The position numbers and the translations under genes are program-made. From Siphonodentalium dalli (taxonomy: Eukaryota > Mollusca > Scaphopoda > Gadilida > Siphonodentaliidae): a DNA stretch of 64,000 bases. The notes beneath the pieces were generated by a model. That model was not told the origin of the DNA. It made no database searches and saw only the letters and a list, made by a program, of their open reading frames with translations. The stretch lies in NCBI GenBank assembly GCA_032622095.1, contig CP136064.1, positions 7,001,512 through 7,065,511 on the forward strand, written 5' to 3'. Positions within the stretch are counted from its first letter, which is position 1. Every line of letters starts with the position of its first letter. Positions 52,702 to 64,000 of this stretch are shown here, piece by piece.

Positions 52702-55000
52702 CTCAGGGTACTCATCTCGCGTCGTGTTACTGCTATTGAATATCGGCCGCTATCTAATAGTGAATCCCGGTTAAGTGTCTTTCGCTATCTATTCGTGTGC
52801 ACCTGGTGTGTTATACACATGTGTATCCAGGAGATATACACAGAGCGTGATGTATGAAACTTGTGTATTATACACATGTGTAAATGGAATATACCCTAGC
52901 AAAATTCGTTCGTTCTTTTTGCAATGACAAGACATTGCCGATGTATACTCATGTCGCGTTTGTGTGCGATCGGTCGACCGTATCATTTGATAAAACAATA
53001 ATCGTCTCATGCACAGGCCTTCACACCGTGACCGTGTATTGGAATGCTGGGTTTTCATTGACCATGTAACTATACCAGAAATCAAAATGCCGGCAGCCCA
53101 AAATACTCCAAAATGAAAAGAGCGTCTATTTCAGCCATGGATAATTCTCATATAAAATGTGGAATCAACGGCAACATCGAATCGAGAATGCAAAACGCTG
53201 ATCGCATTGCCAATCTAATATATCATGTTATGAAGTGATTGTCCAAACAAACAATCACACCAAGCAGATCACAGCCGAACATGGGTACACATACGATCAA
53301 ACGATACGACGTTAATATCACGTCTGTGTATTGCATGAGTATAGCCCACGCATGGATACACGTGTGTATAACACACAAGCTTCGTACATCTCGCCTCTGG
53401 TTTACAAGTAGAATTCAAAGGATGTGCGGTGCATCCTAACACTAAATATGGCAGAAGGGGCCACTCTCACCAACAAAAGTGCTGAAGGATACACATGTTT
53501 TGAAAGCTGTTCTAACGACGTTTAGTGTTCTCGTCTGCAACGATTTAGGTTAGGGAATAAATATTTACGTTCTGATGAAATTTAAAATTAACTGAAAACA
53601 AACTGCCGATGGGAGCTAGACCTTCAGAAACACAGTTAAAAAAAACTGCATCAGCGCTGATATTATTTGTGTGACCCCTTCATCCTAAATATGCCACGGA
53701 ATGAGTCACAAGTTTCCGCATGGAATGGGGACACATTGACGTTAGCCGCGTGTTTTCGTCAGTAGATCTTACTTGACGCATCAATCAAGCGAATTACAAT
53801 ATTCACTGGCAAAGTTCCTGACCAATCTCGTGTGTGCGCCTGATCTTATAATAACAGTGACTTGTGCACACTTTTTTCTCTGGCGCTTTCGATTCACTTC
53901 CATCATTGTTCGGAGTGTCCTGCGATTGAGTAAGATATATTATTGCTGTGTTTGTTCAACCAGATAGATCGCAACAGTTCTATTGGACATAGAGTTGGCG
54001 TTTAACAGTTAATAACATTGTCCCTGTTAATTTCTTCCGCTGAAAGAAGGAAAACAGAAAAATAAAATTGACAACTCACCGGAATATCATCTGAGTTATA
54101 GTTCAGGTATATATCAGTTGAGAGAAACTAATCAACTCACATCCAAATATAATCACAACAAGCCACGAGAGAAACTAATCAACTCACATCCAAATATAAT
54201 CACAACAAGCAACGCAGCTTCCGTCTGAAGCGGACACTTTCCTTAACGGGTCATACAGCGGGACTATCCCATTTGTTACTCCGTGTTGAATCGAGTCCAA
54301 TCGAATGCGCGCGCATCTCGTCTCGTGTTTCCCACAGGAAGTAGTGACAGTATCGTGCCGTCTGCGGTGTATTCTTCATCACCTCGGCCTCTTGCGATAA
54401 CGGTAAGGGTGATATTTGTATTTTATCGTTTTCCATCATTGTCGTAGCTTAATGGATCCCTGATATTGTAATATGACGCCCAGGGTGTCGGGTTTTCCGA
54501 GGAGAAATGCTAATATCTACCATATGATCAATGGCGCGGGCACTTTCCCGCTGCCTCAAGTCAACCAACACATATCCGGGTTTCCCGGGGGAGATAACTC
54601 CGTGTTGGTAATCAGATACGACGAAACGCGATATTCTATCCGACATCGGAATTCAAACGGGATTGTACTCATCGTAATACGATGCCCGAGGAATCACAAG
54701 TAATTTCATCTCCCAACGTGTAACGTGATGCTGTTTAAAATACATCTGATTGATTCCTTTATATGTGGCGCTATAAACCGACTTCTGTTTCAGAAGATTA
54801 AGAAACCTTCAGTTACGACAGAAGAGATCCTAATAATGACAATAACAGCCGATTTCCAGAAGAACTGAACAATAAGCACAATGATAAACACAATGATAAA
54901 CACAATGATAAACACAACGCTAATATGTCGAACTGAATCTCATTGAAATGATGCACACATTGCTGTAAAATACATAGATTATCGTTCTTTTAAAAACCAA
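52702..55000. other. No gene; inverted pair and a short tandem duplication
   Basis: GTGTGTTATACACATGTGTATCC-like sequence at about 52805-52885 recurs inverted at about 53318-53385 (GGATACACGTGTGTATAACA). A ~45 bp unit with AGAGAAACTAATCAACTCAC occurs twice at 54120-54215, and AATGATAAACAC three times near 54880-54918. ORFs are short and unsupported. Confidence 0.5.
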
Positions 55001-55097
55001 CTGTGTGGGTTCCAAATATCTAGTTGTTGTATTGGTTTGGTGTCTTTGTGATTGGCCCCTTCACGAAGTCGTCAGTTTTATGAGTGAAGGAACACAC

Positions 55098-57157
55098 ATA
55101 GGGTTAATATCATTGGTATTTCTCCCCTCGTCACAGAGAAACATCCGTCCTCCCTTAAATACTTTCAAATTGTCATTATATACGCGGGTGCATGAACTAC
55201 AGCATATAGGGTTAATATCATTGTCATTATATACGCGGGTGCATGAACTACAGCATATAGGGTTAATATCATTGTCATTATATACGCGGGTGCATGAACT
55301 ACAGCACATATGGTTAATATCATTGTCATTATATACGCGGGTGCATGAACTACAGCATATAGGGTTAATATCATTGTCATTATATACGCGGGTGCATGAA
55401 CTACAGCATATAGGGTTAATATCATTGTCATTATATACGCGGGTGCATGAACTACAGCATATAGGGTTAATATCATTGTCATTATATACGCGGGTGCATG
55501 AACTACATCATATAGGGTTAATATCATTGTCATTATATACGTGGGTGCATGAACTACAGCATATAGGGTTAATATCATTGTCATTATATAGGTGAGTGCA
55601 GGAACTACAGCATATAGGGTTAATATCATTGTCATTATATACGCGGGTGCATGAACTACAGCACATAGGGTTAATATCATTGTCATTATATACGTGAGTG
55701 CATGAACTACAGCATATAGGGTTAATATCATTGTCATTATATACGTGAGTGCATGAACTACAGCATATAGGGTTAATATCATTGTCATTATATACGCGGG
55801 TGCATGAACTACAGCATATAGGGTTAATATCATTGTCATTATATACGTGAGTGCAGGAACTACAGCATATAGGGTTAATATCATTGTCATTATATACGCG
55901 GGTGCATGAACTACAGCACATTGGGTTAATATCATTGTCATTATATACGCGGGTGCATGAACTACAGCACATAGGGTTAATATCATTGTCATGATATACG
56001 CGGGTGCACGAACTACAGCATATTGGGTTAATATCATTGTCATTATATACGCGGATGCATGAACTACAGCACATAGGGTTAATATCATTGTCATTATATA
56101 CGCGGGTGCATGAACTACAGCATATAGGGTTAATATCATTGTCATTATATACGTGAGTGCATGAACTACAGCATATAGGGTTAATATCATTGTCATTATA
56201 TACGCGGGTGCATGAACTACAGCATATAGGGTTAATATCATTGGTATTATATACGTGGGTGCATGAACTACAGCACATAGGGTTAATATCATTGTCATTA
56301 TATACGCGGGTGCATGAACTACAGCATATAGGGTTAATATCATTGTCATTATATACGCGGGTGCATGAACTACAGCATATAGGGTTAATATCATTGGTAT
56401 TATACACGTGGGTGCATGAACTACAGCACATAGGGTTAATATCATTGTCATTATATACGTGAGTGCATGAACTACAGCACATAGGGTTAATATCATTGTC
56501 ATTATATACGTGGGTGCATGAACTACAGCATATAGGGTTAATATCATTGTCATTATATACGTGAGTGCAGGAACTACAGCATATAGGGTTAATATCATTG
56601 TCATTATATACGTGAGTGCAGGAACTACAGCATATAGGGTTAATATCATTGTCATTATATACGTGAGTGCATGAACTACAGCATATAGGGTTAATATCAT
56701 TGTCATTATATACGCGGGTGCATGAACTACAGCATATAGGGTTAATATCATGGTATTATATACGTGGGTGCATGAACTACAGCACATAGGGTAATATCAT
56801 TGTCATTATATACGCGGGTGCATGAACTACATCATATAGGGTTAATATAATTGTCATTATATACGCGGGTGCATGAACTACAGCATATAGGGTTAATATC
56901 ATTGTCATTATATACGCGGGTGCATGAACTACATCATATAGGGTTAATATAATTGTCATTATATACGCGGGTGCAGGAACTACAGCACATAGGGTTAATA
57001 TCATTGTCATTATATACGCGGGTGCATGAACTACAGCACATAGGGTTAATATCATTGTCATTATATACGCGGGTGCATGAACTACAGCATATAGGGTTAA
57101 TATCATTGTCATTATATACGTGAGTGCAGGAACTACAGCATATAGGGTTAATATCAT
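55098..57157. repeat. Satellite-like array, 51 bp unit, ~39 copies
   Basis: The unit is GGGTTAATATCATTGTCATT then ATATACGCGGGTGCATGAACTACAGCATATA. Regular arrays start near 55170, with one isolated unit start at 55098. Variants include CGTGAGTGCAGG, CACATA, CATCATA and GGTATT; a small GGGTAATATC deletion lies near 56790. The 51 bp period keeps frames open on both strands (up to 540 codons), which are not genes. Both array edges carry ATCCGT(C/T)CTC(C/G)CTTAAATACTT. Confidence 0.97.
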
Positions 57158-57179
57158 CCGTTCTCGCTTAAATACTTAC

Positions 57180-58251
57180 TGTAGAGTAATGATCCCGGAT
57201 ACATACTAAACATAGCTATCTTAACCGATGGGGGGAGACTGGAATATAATTGAACTATAAGTGACCCCAACCAAATTGCCAAGGTCACACTCGGAGAGGC
57301 CGCGACCTATGAGTTATGCAATACTAGCCACAAAGGAAAGAAGTTCTTATGTAATAATTCCAGTTCACCCATGGGTCAGTACAGACAAAGAGATGCACTA
57401 ATGACGGCTACCAGTCATTAGCGATATATAAACCAGACATTAATCTACTCTTCAATTAGTTTCGGACTTCAGACTAATTGGCAAGCATCAACATCAGGTC
57501 GCTAATTAATAAGCGACGCTTTCGGTCGTTCTATGACATCTATGATTGATTCACAATTATGTATCATTTACCATCACAAGCTGTTGACTCTACATTGATA
57601 TTAGATGTGAATAAATGATATACAAGAACTGACTTCATTCTTCCACATAGATGAAATGATGCCGTTAGCAGTTCTGCGTCTCACTACTACACAACTTGAA
57701 GTCTCGGCCACTAAACGATCAAAACCAAAGAAGAATACAGAAGATTGCTGCCAAAACAAAGAAAATACAGAAGATAGCAGCCAACCCAAAAAGAAAAAAC
57801 TTTATAAAATTGCTACAGAAGATTGCTGCCATAACAAAGTAAAATACAGAAGATAGCAGCCAAACCAAAGAGAAAAAACTTTATAAAATTGCTACAGAAC
57901 ATTGCTGCCAAAACAAAGAAAATACAGAAGATAGCAGCAAAAATAAAGACAACTTTATAAATTGCTTACGAAGATCACAGCCAGAAGAAGATAACATAGA
58001 CGAAAAAGAGAAGAAAAGACGAAAGAATCAAAGACAAGAACAAATAGACAATTTGAACTCGACAGTTGTGATAGTTTATTCATAGGATTTGGTGAGTCAA
58101 ACTTTTTCATTTTTGCCAGATGTGCGTTTTCACACCTTGTTAGAGGCGTGATTATTAACACCCAATTCCACCCTAATTTTTTTTCGCGTGGTATGGCCCC
58201 TGTCCCCAAACAATTTTCAAACAAAACAGATAGCAGATTTAATTAACTTTC
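57180..58251 (+). other. Ty3/gypsy 5' region: probable LTR and leader
   Basis: TATATAAA at 57425-57432 and AATAAA at 57610-57615 lie at a spacing expected for U3/R and R/U5 of an LTR. The LTR may start with TGTAGAG at 57180, but without the 3' LTR (outside the window) the edges are inferred. The leader includes three ~77 bp repeats (see 57733-57965). TTGGTGAGTCAAAC at about 58090 is a weak primer-binding-site candidate. Confidence 0.5.
57733..57965 (+). repeat. ~77 bp tandem repeat in the retroelement leader, 3 copies
   Basis: The unit has ACAGAAGATTGCTGCC, AAATACAGAAGATAGCAGCC and ACTTTATAAAATTGCT. It lies between the presumed LTR and gag. Confidence 0.85.
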
Positions 58252-59457
58252 ATGGAACCACCGCCACCCGAATCCGTTGAATATTCTAATCAAGATAGTT
58301 TATTTAATCGAACTTTCAATATGGAACGAGAATGCCACCTACACGCGGCCAGTAATCCAAACATGCAAGACGTAAATGTACCAAATCCATCCTTTCAAAT
58401 TCCGAGCGCACAAGACACACAGAATACCCTCATATCTCAATTAACGCGAGAAATAGGTCAATTTAACATGACAATGCGTGAAACTTCTGCCGCCACCCAT
58501 TCACAGGCCACAGTATCTGCCATTATAGGCATGAACGCAATGGTTACATCATTTGATGGCAAACCATCAGAATTTTCAAATTGGATGCACAAAATTGAGA
58601 AATATTCCTCGACACTTGGGGCAGAGGACGAAACAATAATTAAAATAGCGGCCCAGACAAGTCGTTCATCTGTTTCCGAATTCGTGCAACGATACATCAA
58701 TGACAATACGGTTAACGGCAAACTAACGGTCACATGGCCTGATTTAAAAGCGCAGTTGCGATCCCGTTTCAGCGCGATAAGTGACGCACCACAGGCTCTG
58801 GCCATGTTGCGAACATTAAAACAAACACACCAGGAAACACTACCTATGTTTGCAGAGAGAATTCGATCACTCGCAAACACTGCCTTTATTAATGAAATAA
58901 ATACACAGGCGGTACAAACACAATTGGTAACATTTTTTGCGGATGGAATACGCGATGACCATATCAAATATACCTTAATTAAAGATGACCCAACGTCGCT
59001 CGACCATGCCACAGAGATCGCAATGAAACAAATGAACATTAAACAGAGGTTCAAACTTCGCTATGGTGATAGAACATCGAGGTCAAATGAACAACACCAA
59101 ATACACGACTCCTTCCCACAACCCATGGAGGTTGACCATTTTAGGCGACGTCCCATACTATGGAGACCGCGCAATAATATATCTAATAGCTATGCAACTA
59201 ACAAACCAATGCACCGCGCAAATCATCAGCAAAACCCCCCATTCAGAATGCCATCCAATTTTCAGAATACTAACTTTAATAAACAAAGCAATTACATCCG
59301 CCAGGATCGAGTAAACAATATAGACTACAACTCAAACCGGCCAAACTTCTCAAATAAAATGAAACGCCAGTTTTGCACACTATGTAAGATGAACAACCAC
59401 GATATACGAAATTGCCGAAGACGCATAGCCAATAACAAACATTATTTAAACATGTAA
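58252..59457 (+). CDS. gag: Ty3/gypsy gag polyprotein (401 aa)
   Basis: Intact ORF starting at ATG 58252 after a long leader. The central region (about residues 100-270) has the retrotransposon gag capsid pattern: FDGKPSEFSNWMHKIEKYSS, a WPDLKAQLRSRF helix, and ALAMLRTLKQTHQETLPMFA. A basic Asn/Arg-rich linker leads to one CCHC knuckle near the C-terminus (about 375-388, CTLCKMNNHDIRNC), which binds element RNA. Gag assembles the cytoplasmic particle in which reverse transcription occurs. Pol follows in the -1 frame, but the two ORFs do not overlap (gap of about 119 nt, with a TGA at 59481 in the pol frame). A simple frameshift fusion is therefore not evident in this copy. Confidence 0.9.
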   Translation: MEPPPPESVEYSNQDSLFNRTFNMERECHLHAASNPNMQDVNVPNPSFQIPSAQDTQNTLISQLTREIGQFNMTMRETSAATHSQATVSAIIGMNAMVTSFDGKPSEFSNWMHKIEKYSSTLGAEDETIIKIAAQTSRSSVSEFVQRYINDNTVNGKLTVTWPDLKAQLRSRFSAISDAPQALAMLRTLKQTHQETLPMFAERIRSLANTAFINEINTQAVQTQLVTFFADGIRDDHIKYTLIKDDPTSLDHATEIAMKQMNIKQRFKLRYGDRTSRSNEQHQIHDSFPQPMEVDHFRRRPILWRPRNNISNSYATNKPMHRANHQQNPPFRMPSNFQNTNFNKQSNYIRQDRVNNIDYNSNRPNFSNKMKRQFCTLCKMNNHDIRNCRRRIANNKHYLNM

Positions 59458-59576
59458 GAATGTCTTTGAAGAAGCCGCAATGACATTCTAAAAATCATAA
59501 TCATCATCATCATAATACATCACATCAGAGCGCGAGATATCAAACTAAAACCGTATTCAAAACACCGTCAAAACAT

Positions 59577-62500
59577 ATGACCATAAATAAATGTCCACCT
59601 AATTACCAGAAGCTAAGTAGTTATGCAACTAAACCAGCGACTGGTACCCTAAACACCAGAGCAGCACGTGTTACTATAAAAGAACAGAGACATCGTTCAG
59701 ACCAGGCCAATAAATTGAAACCTAAAACATCTTATCATGCTGATACGAACACGAACAAACACATGCATTCTCCAATTATAAATAGAAATTCCGCTGGTCA
59801 CGTTAGAACAGATATGAATAAACGATTACATAAGATCGTTCCCAAACAAAAGGACATTCATAGTGAAGTAAACACTAAAACTCGAAACCAACGACAAGCT
59901 AATCGAATTGCAACGGTTTACCAAAATAATAATAATAACGAGCCGAGTAAAAACTGTCAAAGTATAAATAACCAGTCTGAACAGATGCAATTGCATACAT
60001 TACCTAAACTCAAATACCATGCAGAGATTGCACAAGGACTGCAACAGCAAACGCCTTGTTCAACAATTATTAAAATTGGTAACCAACGCATTAGGGCATT
60101 ACTTGACTCTGGGGCAAGTACAAGTTGCTTAAAATATGACGTATATCGATCCCTTCCAAATAAGCCCCCGTTAATAAAAGAAAAAATAATTCTGACCTCA
60201 GCAACAGGCCAAAATATGCAAGTATACGGCAGTATACATTTGCCCTTCAAAATTGGATCAATGTCATTAGTACATAAATTCTTTATATTACCCAACCTAG
60301 CAAGATCAGCGATATTTGGTCGCGATTTTTTAACAGACAAACATGTAAGACTCTATTTCGATTTGAACGCATTTAGAGTAGGCAACAAAACATTTCCCAT
60401 GTTACAGGATTTACATATAGCATCATTGCTACGTTCGCGGCAAGATATCAAATTACCACCCCATTCATGTGCATTGGTGAACACAAAAATAATTGGTACA
60501 CCAGACATGTATGAGACACCATATCTTGGAGTAAGTCACGCCGATATCGGCGTATTTAAGGATGAACCTAATGTGTCCATTATGGACGGGATAGTTTCTG
60601 CATCAAAACGAGATATACCGGTCATGATCATGAATAATTCAGACTCGTATATGTCTATATTTAAAGGTAATATAGTTGCGAAAACACATGGCCTAAGTTC
60701 AGACCAGATCTGTCAAACAAAGGCTAAAGTACCCACCACAAATAAAATGAATGATTCTCAAGAAGTATTTAGTATAGAAAATCAAACAAAAATATCTAAG
60801 GCTGGCCAGAAACCATTCAAATGGGACGATATATGTGCCCCCGACCACCACAAAATTGAACTACTTGAACTGGTCTCCCAATATCAAGATGTGTTTACAA
60901 ACGATCCAAATAAGGTAGGATTTTGCGATAAAATAGTCATGCGTGTGGATACCAAACCAGATGCAGAACCTATCTTTTGTCGTGCGTATCCTACTCCATT
61001 ACATAGACGCGAACACATGGAAAAAGCACTTCAAAAATTATTAGATGCTGGTATTATAAAGAAAACTACAAACGCGAGTTGGTCATTCCCTGCCTTATTG
61101 ATCCGTAAGGGAATCGTAGATCCTAATGGAAATCAAAATTATAGACTATGTATAGACCTGAGAAAGTTAAATAAAATCACCGTCCCATTACGATGGTACC
61201 TCCTCTCTTTTACCGAAGTTTCCAGCCGCCTCCAAAAATCCAAAGTTTTTTCCACAATCGACATTAGCCAAGCTTATAATGTTATCGGTGTTCTCAAAGA
61301 ACATCAAGAAAAGTTAACTATGAACACAGATTTCTGATTGTTTTCTTTTACAAGGGCCCCATTTGGCTATTGCAACTCGAGCGCGACGTTTTTGACATTA
61401 ATCCATAAAGCATTGGAAGGGTTAAGTTTTGTTGACAGCTTCGTCGACGATTTAATTTGTCACAGCGAAACGTAGGCCCTCCATAAACAGCACCTCAAAA
61501 TAGTATTCGAACGACTCAGAGAGTATGGATTAGTAGCACGATTAACAAAGTCCCAATTTTATATGAAAGAAGTAAAATTTTTAGGGCATATCGTATCACA
61601 AAATGGAACCCGCCCAGATCCCGCCAAAGTTAAAGCCATACAAGATGTGCCAGCCCCAACATCAGTGAAAGAAGTCCGTAGAGTATTAGGGATTTTTAAT
61701 TTTTATCGGAACTATTGTAAAGATTTCTCCGACACTGCTGCATCATTAATTAAATTAACTGCTCGTTACGCAAAATTTGCATGGTCCGAAGAATGTCAAA
61801 ATGCTTTTGATACACTAAAACAAAATTTGCTTAAAGTACCTACTCTGGCCTACCCTGATAGGAACAGGAAAATGATCTTATATTGCGATGCATCAATGCA
61901 TTCAGTGGGGGGATCATTAGTCCAGCCATACCCAGAAAACAAATTAGAAACTGATATCAAAACCCCGGAATTTCCAATTTGCTTTGTTAGCAAAAAGTTG
62001 AATCACTCTCAACGAAATTACAGTACTACAGAGCGCGAAGCACTTGCCATATATGTATGTCTAAAGAAACTCAATTTCTATCTAGAAGGATCGGACGTAG
62101 AAATACGAACAGATCATTTACCCCTAGTTTCTATGTTTCAAAATACTCAGATGGCTAATAAACGTATTCAAAAATGGTTTATTGAAATTTCCGCATACAA
62201 TCCAAAACTTACTTATATACAAGGGTCTGAAAATATCGCCGCGGACTTTTGTTCTCGGGTGGACCCGACAAACCAACAGAGTATGTCAGAGTGTTCAGTG
62301 GAGAGCGAAGAGAAAACGCCATACGACATAGCGATCAATGACGGATCACTAAACATATTAGATTCACAGAAAATAAAAAATTACGTCAAGACAATAGGTA
62401 AACAAAAAGTCCATACGTTGCCCGACACTATATTAATTTCCGAAAATGAACAACTAAATGTACCTACCAATATCGAAGAAATGCAAAAAGAGGACCATAT

Positions 62501-64000
62501 TATATCAGACATAATTCGCAAATTAAAATCCGATAAACCACCCGAAAAGATAACAAAGCAATATATATTGAAAGACGGAATTCTATACTATATGTCTGTA
62601 TTTAATGAGCAAGCATCGGAACGCATTTATGTCCCGGAAAAGCTGACTAAGCAGATAATTTCTGAATATCATATTGTCGGTCATTATGGATCCCAACGAA
62701 TGTACCATACCATACGTTTGCGATATTATTGGCCACGAATGTTCCCAATGATAGTCAGTTTCGCCAACAATTGCCACATTTGTAAACAGAGAAATCAAAA
62801 CACTGCCCGTATTCCAAATCAAATGACGGACATACCGAGCCGACCAGGGGAAATGATCGCGATAGATTTAATGGGAAAATTTAACCCACCCACAGCCAGC
62901 GGCAATTCCTACATTCTAACGGTCATAGATTTATTCAGTTTACACAAAATGGCATATGCGCTTCCCACAAAACATGCCGAAGTGGTCGCTGAAAGACTTA
63001 TGACTCAGTATTTCACCATATTTGGTTATCCTGCCTGTCTGGTCTCAGATAATGGGAGTGACGTGTGCAGTGAGGTCTTCAAAATAATATCTAACTACTA
63101 TGTTATTCAGCATCGCAAGACCTCGTATTATAGTCCATTCAGCAACGGATCAAGTGAACGATCTCATCGCGACTACAATGGAATATTAGCCAAATTAACT
63201 GAAGGAAATCCAACATCATGGGACCTATTTCTCAATTTCGCATCAGAAGCCATGAATTTTCATGTCTCAGCAACGACTCAATTTTCTCCATATTTTTTAA
63301 CTTTCTGCAGACACCCCCAAATAAATATTGACAAGATACTGACACCGCGACAGAAATACACGGGTGAATGCCTCATTCAACAGTTACTAGAGAAGCAGCA
63401 CTTCGCATTTCAATTAGTTAAACAAAATATAAAAAAATTCAAGACGAAACGAAACGAAAACAGTAAAGGTAAAATACCGGAATTTCCCATAGGTTCCCAG
63501 GTCTATGTTAAGAATCACAGACAAACCCATAAACTAGGTATGAAATATGATCCATTTTGGGTGATACTTAAACAAACAGGACCAGTTTCGTATGTAATTC
63601 GTAATCAAATTACAGGCAGTTTATCTAAAAGTCATGCCAAACATTTAAAATTAGCGACGACTAAATGGCATACACCACAATTACAGGAGAACCAGAAAGT
63701 TCGGAAAAGCAGATTTGTATTCCCACATAAGTCATCAACACAAAGCTCCGATGCTGACATATCGAGTAATAGCAACAATTCGGACACCGAAAATTAGAAC
63801 CACGATACAGCCCCTTTAACACAGTTAATACGACAAAACCGCGTCATCCGGGACGGATCGGATTCAAATGAACCAGTGCCCCTACCAGAGATGGCACATA
63901 AGTTAATAGCATCAAAGCGCGAACATGAAAAACAATCATTTTCATCAACCGAACCATATAACCCTTATGATATGCTAACTCAAAACGATGAAGCAAAAAT
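59577..64000 (+). pseudogene. pol: Ty3/gypsy pol, interrupted by in-frame stops; runs past the window edge
   Basis: One reading frame holds the whole polyprotein, in the order protease, RT, RNase H, integrase. The protease motif LLDSGAS is at about residue 175. The RT begins near 60960 (CIDLRKLNK, STIDISQAY) and has the catalytic FVDD at 61440-61451. RNase H has YCDAS, TEREALA and RTDHLPL. The integrase has an HxxxH...CxxC finger and a D,D35E triad at 62865, 63048 and 63156. A GPVSYVI module follows, and no chromodomain is seen. Stops fall at 61335 (TGA), 61473 (TAG) and 63795 (TAG). The first two lie inside the RT, so this copy should be inactive. After 63795 the frame stays open to the window end, so the third may also be a mutation or the C-terminus may vary. 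There are no frameshifts. Confidence 0.9.

Noticed and set aside
55005-57157. ORFs of up to 540 codons on the minus strand and 196 on the plus strand
   Set aside because: All arise from the 51 bp array. The predicted proteins are pure repeats of a 17-residue word in several frames.
57180-57660. Exact LTR boundaries
   Set aside because: Without the 3' LTR in the window the edges cannot be verified. Only the TATA-like and AATAAA signals are reported.

Overview
This window looks like repeat-rich nuclear DNA from a marine invertebrate, most likely a lophotrochozoan and probably a mollusc. It contains no bacterial-type operons, no rRNA and no canonical tRNA gene. It does contain several LINE (non-LTR retrotransposon) families, a GIY-YIG fragment of Penelope type, a Ty3/gypsy element, a tRNA-derived SINE, many hairpin-forming MITEs and at least fifteen tandem arrays. 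The arrays cover roughly a fifth of the window. The organism assignment is an inference from this repertoire, especially the short transposons that carry expanded internal tandem repeats, a pattern known from bivalves. No species can be named.

Layout. 1-6 kb: dispersed repeats, two tRNA-derived SINEs, a nested palindrome, a ~120 bp tandem family, a GIY-YIG fragment (2512-2994, minus), a truncated LINE (3043-4045) and an 11-copy 51 bp minisatellite inside an element with short inverted ends. 6-20 kb: non-coding DNA with three TTAA-flanked MITEs, several large hairpins, and tandem arrays with units of 24, 302, ~212 and 33 bp. 20.9-22.9 kb: the only convincing host gene, an intronless 664-residue secreted or membrane-anchored protein with a duplicated cysteine-rich architecture around an ShK-like core. 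23-28.3 kb: a three-copy ~0.93 kb repeat, two copies of which sit tandemly between perfect 37 bp inverted ends. 29.3-33.9 kb: an apparently intact two-ORF LINE. 35.9-37.5 kb: a 31 bp array abutting a second LINE 3' end. 38.2-42.5 kb: a satellite of ~152 copies of a 28 bp unit. 43.6-51 kb: more minisatellites, a decayed LINE on the minus strand and a decayed LINE ORF1. 51-52.7 kb: a cluster of the TTAA MITEs. 55.2-57.2 kb: ~39 copies of a 51 bp unit. 57.2 kb to the end: a Ty3/gypsy element with an intact gag and a pol interrupted by in-frame stops, running off the right edge.

The most distinctive signal is a ~69 bp palindrome found 18 times, nearly always as a divergent pair. It lies inside elements whose outer ends belong to clearly different families: TTAA/piggyBac-like ends in five full copies, unrelated ~55 bp inverted ends in another, and other flanks elsewhere. 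A second recurring theme is that tandem arrays here often have a lone, sometimes inverted, copy of the same unit nearby, which suggests that arrays grew from one arm of a foldback-type element.

Long ORFs at 5.1-5.7, 18.8-19.2, 46.8-47.6 and 55.0-57.2 kb are artefacts of tandem units whose length is a multiple of three. I do not see a defence, toxin or metabolic gene system. Everything was read by eye; copy numbers and repeat edges are close but not computed.
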